Shown here: positions 6,814 through 8,896 of the stretch, piece after piece
Numbering within the stretch: the first letter of the stretch is position 1
Layout: each line of letters opens with the position of its first letter
DNA from: SZUA-430 sp031413635
GTDB taxonomy: Bacteria > Pseudomonadota > Alphaproteobacteria > Micropepsales > Micropepsaceae
NCBI GenBank assembly: GCA_031413635.1
Contig: JANOFM010000030.1
Coordinates: forward strand, 1 to 8,896
Direction of reading: 5' to 3'
DNA length: 8,896 nt
Translations under genes and position numbers: made by a program
The notes under the pieces: model-generated
Told to the model about the DNA's origin: nothing
Database searches by the model: none
Seen by the model: the letters and a program-made list of their open reading frames with translations, nothing else

Positions 6814-7815
6814 TTGCGCACTGTATTCCGCGCCTTCGTTGCGCTCGTACTTCTCGCCGTCGCCGCCGGCGGCTTTGCCTTTTGGTATGTTCTGACCGAA
6901 TTCGATGCGCCCGGTCCGCTTGCCGCGAACGAGGTAGCCGACACGACCGTCGCAATCCCGCTGGGAACCGGGCTCAATCAGGCCGCCGCAATTCTCGAAC
7001 GCGAAGGCGTCGTCCACGACGGCATCGTTTTCCGCGCCGGTGTGATGATCAATCGCAAAGCGGCGGCGCTAAAGGCCGGCGAATACGCGATCCCATCCGG
7101 CGCCTCGCCATCGCAGATCATGAACATTCTGATCGAAGGCAAATCGATCGTCTACAAGTTGACGCTTGCCGAAGGTCTGACCAGCGCCATGATCGTCGAA
7201 CTCGTGCGCGCGCATCCCACGCTCACCGGCGACGTAGCCGAGACTCCGGCCGAAGGTTCGTTGCTGCCGGAAACTTACATTTTCGACCGGGCCATGACGC
7301 GCCCTGCGTTGATCAAGCGCATGCAGGACGATCACAGGCGCGTGCTCGACGAACTATGGGCCGGCCGCGCGGCGAACCTGCCGATCGCGACCAAGCAGGA
7401 AGCCGTCATCCTTGCCTCGATCGTCGAGAAAGAAACCGGCGTCGCCGACGAGCGCCCGCGCGTCGCGGCGGTATTCGTCAACCGGCTGCGCAAAGGCATG
7501 AAACTCCAATCCGATCCGACGATCATCTACGGCCTGACCAAAGGCGTGCCGCTGGGTCGCGGTATCCGCCAAAGCGAATTGGACAAGCCGACGCCCTACA
7601 ACACCTATGCCATCGTGGGTCTGCCGCCGACGCCGATTGCCAATCCGGGAAAGGCCTCACTGGCCGCCGTGCTCAACCCGGCGCAGACCGAAGACTTGTT
7701 CTTTGTTGCCGACGGCACCGGCGGTCACGCCTTTGCTTCGACGATGGCCGAGCACGAAAAGAACGTACAAAAGTGGCGTGAAATCGAACGCCAGGCTGCG
7801 TCTCCACCGCGTTGA
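6814..7815 (+). CDS. mltG: Endolytic murein transglycosylase (MltG, YceG-like)
   Basis: A 333-residue inner-membrane protein (E. coli MltG has 340). MltG cuts nascent glycan strands from the periplasmic side, releasing 1,6-anhydroMurNAc ends, and is thought to set strand length. One N-terminal membrane segment (about 7-27) anchors it. A LysM-like region (about 45-110) precedes the YceG catalytic domain, with LLPETYIF (150-157), ASIVEKET (201-208, Glu205 the likely catalytic acid), AAVFVNRLRKGMKLQSDPT (218-236), and PYNTYAIVGLPPTPIANPG (261-279). The start is TTG, with GGAG 9 nt upstream; the reading frame offers no better start that keeps the anchor. It begins 43 nt after fabF, an adjacency common in alphaproteobacteria that ties lipid and wall synthesis genes into one transcript. 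Confidence 0.95.
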   Translation: MRTVFRAFVALVLLAVAAGGFAFWYVLTEFDAPGPLAANEVADTTVAIPLGTGLNQAAAILEREGVVHDGIVFRAGVMINRKAAALKAGEYAIPSGASPSQIMNILIEGKSIVYKLTLAEGLTSAMIVELVRAHPTLTGDVAETPAEGSLLPETYIFDRAMTRPALIKRMQDDHRRVLDELWAGRAANLPIATKQEAVILASIVEKETGVADERPRVAAVFVNRLRKGMKLQSDPTIIYGLTKGVPLGRGIRQSELDKPTPYNTYAIVGLPPTPIANPGKASLAAVLNPAQTEDLFFVADGTGGHAFASTMAEHEKNVQKWREIERQAASPPR

Positions 7816-7868
7816 GCGGTTCCGCGCCTGAGCCTAGGATCGCTTTTATGAGTCGCCCCGACCAACGC

Positions 7869-7872
7869 GAGG
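7869..7872 (+). promoter_or_regulatory. Ribosome binding site for the preferred yicC start
   Basis: GAGG lies 5 nt before the ATG at 7878. A second ATG in frame at 7848 also has a site, AGGA at 7836-7839 with 8-nt spacing, so the start is not settled by ribosome sites alone. Confidence 0.5.
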
Positions 7873-7877
7873 CACCG

Positions 7878-8765
7878 ATGTCGCTTTCCAGCATGACCGG
7901 CTTTGCGCGCACGCAAGGCTCGCAAGGCCCATGGCGCTGGCACTGGGAAGTGCGCAGCGTCAACGCCCGCGGCCTCGACATCAGAGTGCGCGTGCCGGAA
8001 GGCTTCGAAGGCCTCGAGCAGCCGACGCGCATGCTGGCGAACGAGCGATTTGCGCGCGGCGGCATCTCGGCGACCTTGACCCTCGACGCCGACCCGGCGC
8101 GCGGCGCCGTGCGCGTCAATCCCGAGTCATTACACCAAGTCCTGACGGCGCTACGCACGCTTGAAGGGCAAGTGAAAGCCGACCCACCACGCCTAGACGG
8201 CATTTTGGCGCTTCGCGGCGTGCTCGACACGCAAAGTCCGGAACTTTCCGAAGCTGAGCTGGCGGTTCGCGACGCCGCCGTCCTGAGCAGCCTCGCTGCG
8301 GCGTTCGACGCGCTCAAGGCCGCAAGACGCGAGGAAGGCGCGCGCCTTAATGCCGTCTTGCGTCAGCAAACGGAACGTATGGCAACCCTGGTTGCCGAGG
8401 CCGAAAAACTCGCCGAGACGCAACCCGAGCAATTGCGGGCGCGTTTGAAGTCGTCGATCGACGAAGTTCTAAAGACTCGAACCGGCCTGCCTGAAGATCG
8501 TTTGGCGCAGGAAGTAGCCCTGCTGCTCGTCAAAGCCGACGTGCGCGAAGAAATCGACCGCTTGAAATCGCATCTGACCCAAGCCCGCACGATGTTTTCC
8601 GCCGGCGGGGCGCAAGGCCGCCGCCTCGATTTCCTGGCGCAGGAATTCAACCGCGAAGCCAACACGCTGTGTTCGAAATCCTCAGACATGCAATTGACGC
8701 GTATCGGTCTTGAACTGAAGGCCGTCATCGACCAACTGCGCGAACAAGTGCAAAACATCGAATGA
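7878..8765 (+). CDS. yicC: YicC/YloC family endoribonuclease
   Basis: A 295-residue protein (E. coli YicC has 287). Members of this family are reported as single-strand-specific endoribonucleases; older annotation calls it a stress-induced protein. The N-terminus SLSSMTGFAR (2-11) is the family hallmark. The middle (about 125-235) is helical and charged, probably coiled coil. The C-terminal DUF1732 part has GLPEDRLAQEVALLLVKADV (203-222), then DFLAQEFNREANTLCSKSSD (251-270), which carries the conserved acidic and basic residues. The ATG at 7878 places the hallmark at residue 2; an ATG at 7848 would add ten residues, has its own ribosome site, and cannot be excluded. It starts 62 nt after mltG and overlaps gmk by 4 nt. 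yicC next to gmk is a widely conserved pairing. Confidence 0.93.
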   Translation: MSLSSMTGFARTQGSQGPWRWHWEVRSVNARGLDIRVRVPEGFEGLEQPTRMLANERFARGGISATLTLDADPARGAVRVNPESLHQVLTALRTLEGQVKADPPRLDGILALRGVLDTQSPELSEAELAVRDAAVLSSLAAAFDALKAARREEGARLNAVLRQQTERMATLVAEAEKLAETQPEQLRARLKSSIDEVLKTRTGLPEDRLAQEVALLLVKADVREEIDRLKSHLTQARTMFSAGGAQGRRLDFLAQEFNREANTLCSKSSDMQLTRIGLELKAVIDQLREQVQNIE

Positions 8766-8896
8766 CCGACGCCGACATCAAACGCCGCGGTATGATGCTG
8801 GTGTTGTCGTCGCCATCGGGCGCGGGCAAGACGACGCTGGCCAAGCGCTTGCTGGAAACGGATCCCAACTTCACGATGTCTGTGTCGGTAACGACC
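8762..8896 (+). CDS. gmk: Guanylate kinase (partial, N-terminal 45 codons)
   Basis: The frame opens with an ATG overlapping the yicC stop (ATGA at 8762-8765) and runs off the right edge. The N-terminus has LVLSSPSGAGKTTLAKRLL (13-31), containing the P-loop (S/P-S-G-A-G-K-T) and SSPSGAGKTT typical of guanylate kinase, followed by the start of the GMP-binding region (SVSVTT, 40-45). The enzyme phosphorylates GMP or dGMP to the diphosphate. No Shine-Dalgarno stands ahead of the ATG, so translation probably couples to yicC. In-frame ATGs at 8792 and 8795 would be shorter starts and still keep the P-loop. Confidence 0.93.
   Translation, partial: MTDADIKRRGMMLVLSSPSGAGKTTLAKRLLETDPNFTMSVSVTT

Noticed and set aside
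3383..8896. A possible secondary-metabolite or polyketide cluster, given the ACP and ketosynthase genes
   Set aside because: All genes are single-domain, have housekeeping lengths and motifs, and sit in the conserved fabD-fabG-acpP-fabF-mltG order; no modular or tailoring genes are present.

Overview
The window looks like ordinary chromosome from an alphaproteobacterium. It is GC-rich and densely coded, and it carries the gene order fabD-fabG-acpP-fabF-mltG-yicC-gmk, which is typical of that class. I cannot place it below class level from the sequence alone. I see no tRNA, rRNA, CRISPR array, transposase, phage gene or insertion-sequence end.

Left part, minus strand (1-1752): an operon reads leftward. 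It begins with a UDP-N-acetylhexosamine 6-dehydrogenase of the WbpA/WbpO/TviB type. The next gene is the first 158 codons of a protein with a MOSC N-terminal beta-barrel domain, which runs off the left edge. The stop of the first gene and the start of the second touch (TGA then ATG), so the two are probably translationally coupled.

Divergent spacer (1753-1869): this lies between the dehydrogenase and a rightward polytopic membrane protein. It holds a perfect minus-strand TTGACA box directly next to an 18-bp inverted repeat, and is the best regulatory candidate in the window.

Middle (1870-3315, plus strand): an O-antigen ligase/polymerase (Wzy_C) family membrane protein. Together with the dehydrogenase it marks the edge of a surface-polysaccharide locus: one gene would make a uronic-acid sugar nucleotide, the other would polymerise or ligate glycan at the inner membrane.

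Right part (3383-8896, plus strand): the type II fatty acid synthesis core, with malonyl-CoA:ACP transacylase, 3-ketoacyl-ACP reductase, acyl carrier protein and 3-ketoacyl-ACP synthase II. FabD loads malonyl groups onto AcpP, FabF condenses them with acyl-ACP, and FabG reduces the ketone. Next come the lytic transglycosylase MltG, which ends nascent peptidoglycan strands, the YicC-family RNase, and the first 45 codons of guanylate kinase. The genes are closely spaced; yicC and gmk overlap by 4 nt. The 142-nt gap before acpP has two sets of short direct repeats and is the likeliest place for an internal promoter.

All catalytic residues I could check are intact. I found no clearly new biological system; the points worth a second look are regulatory or concern start sites.
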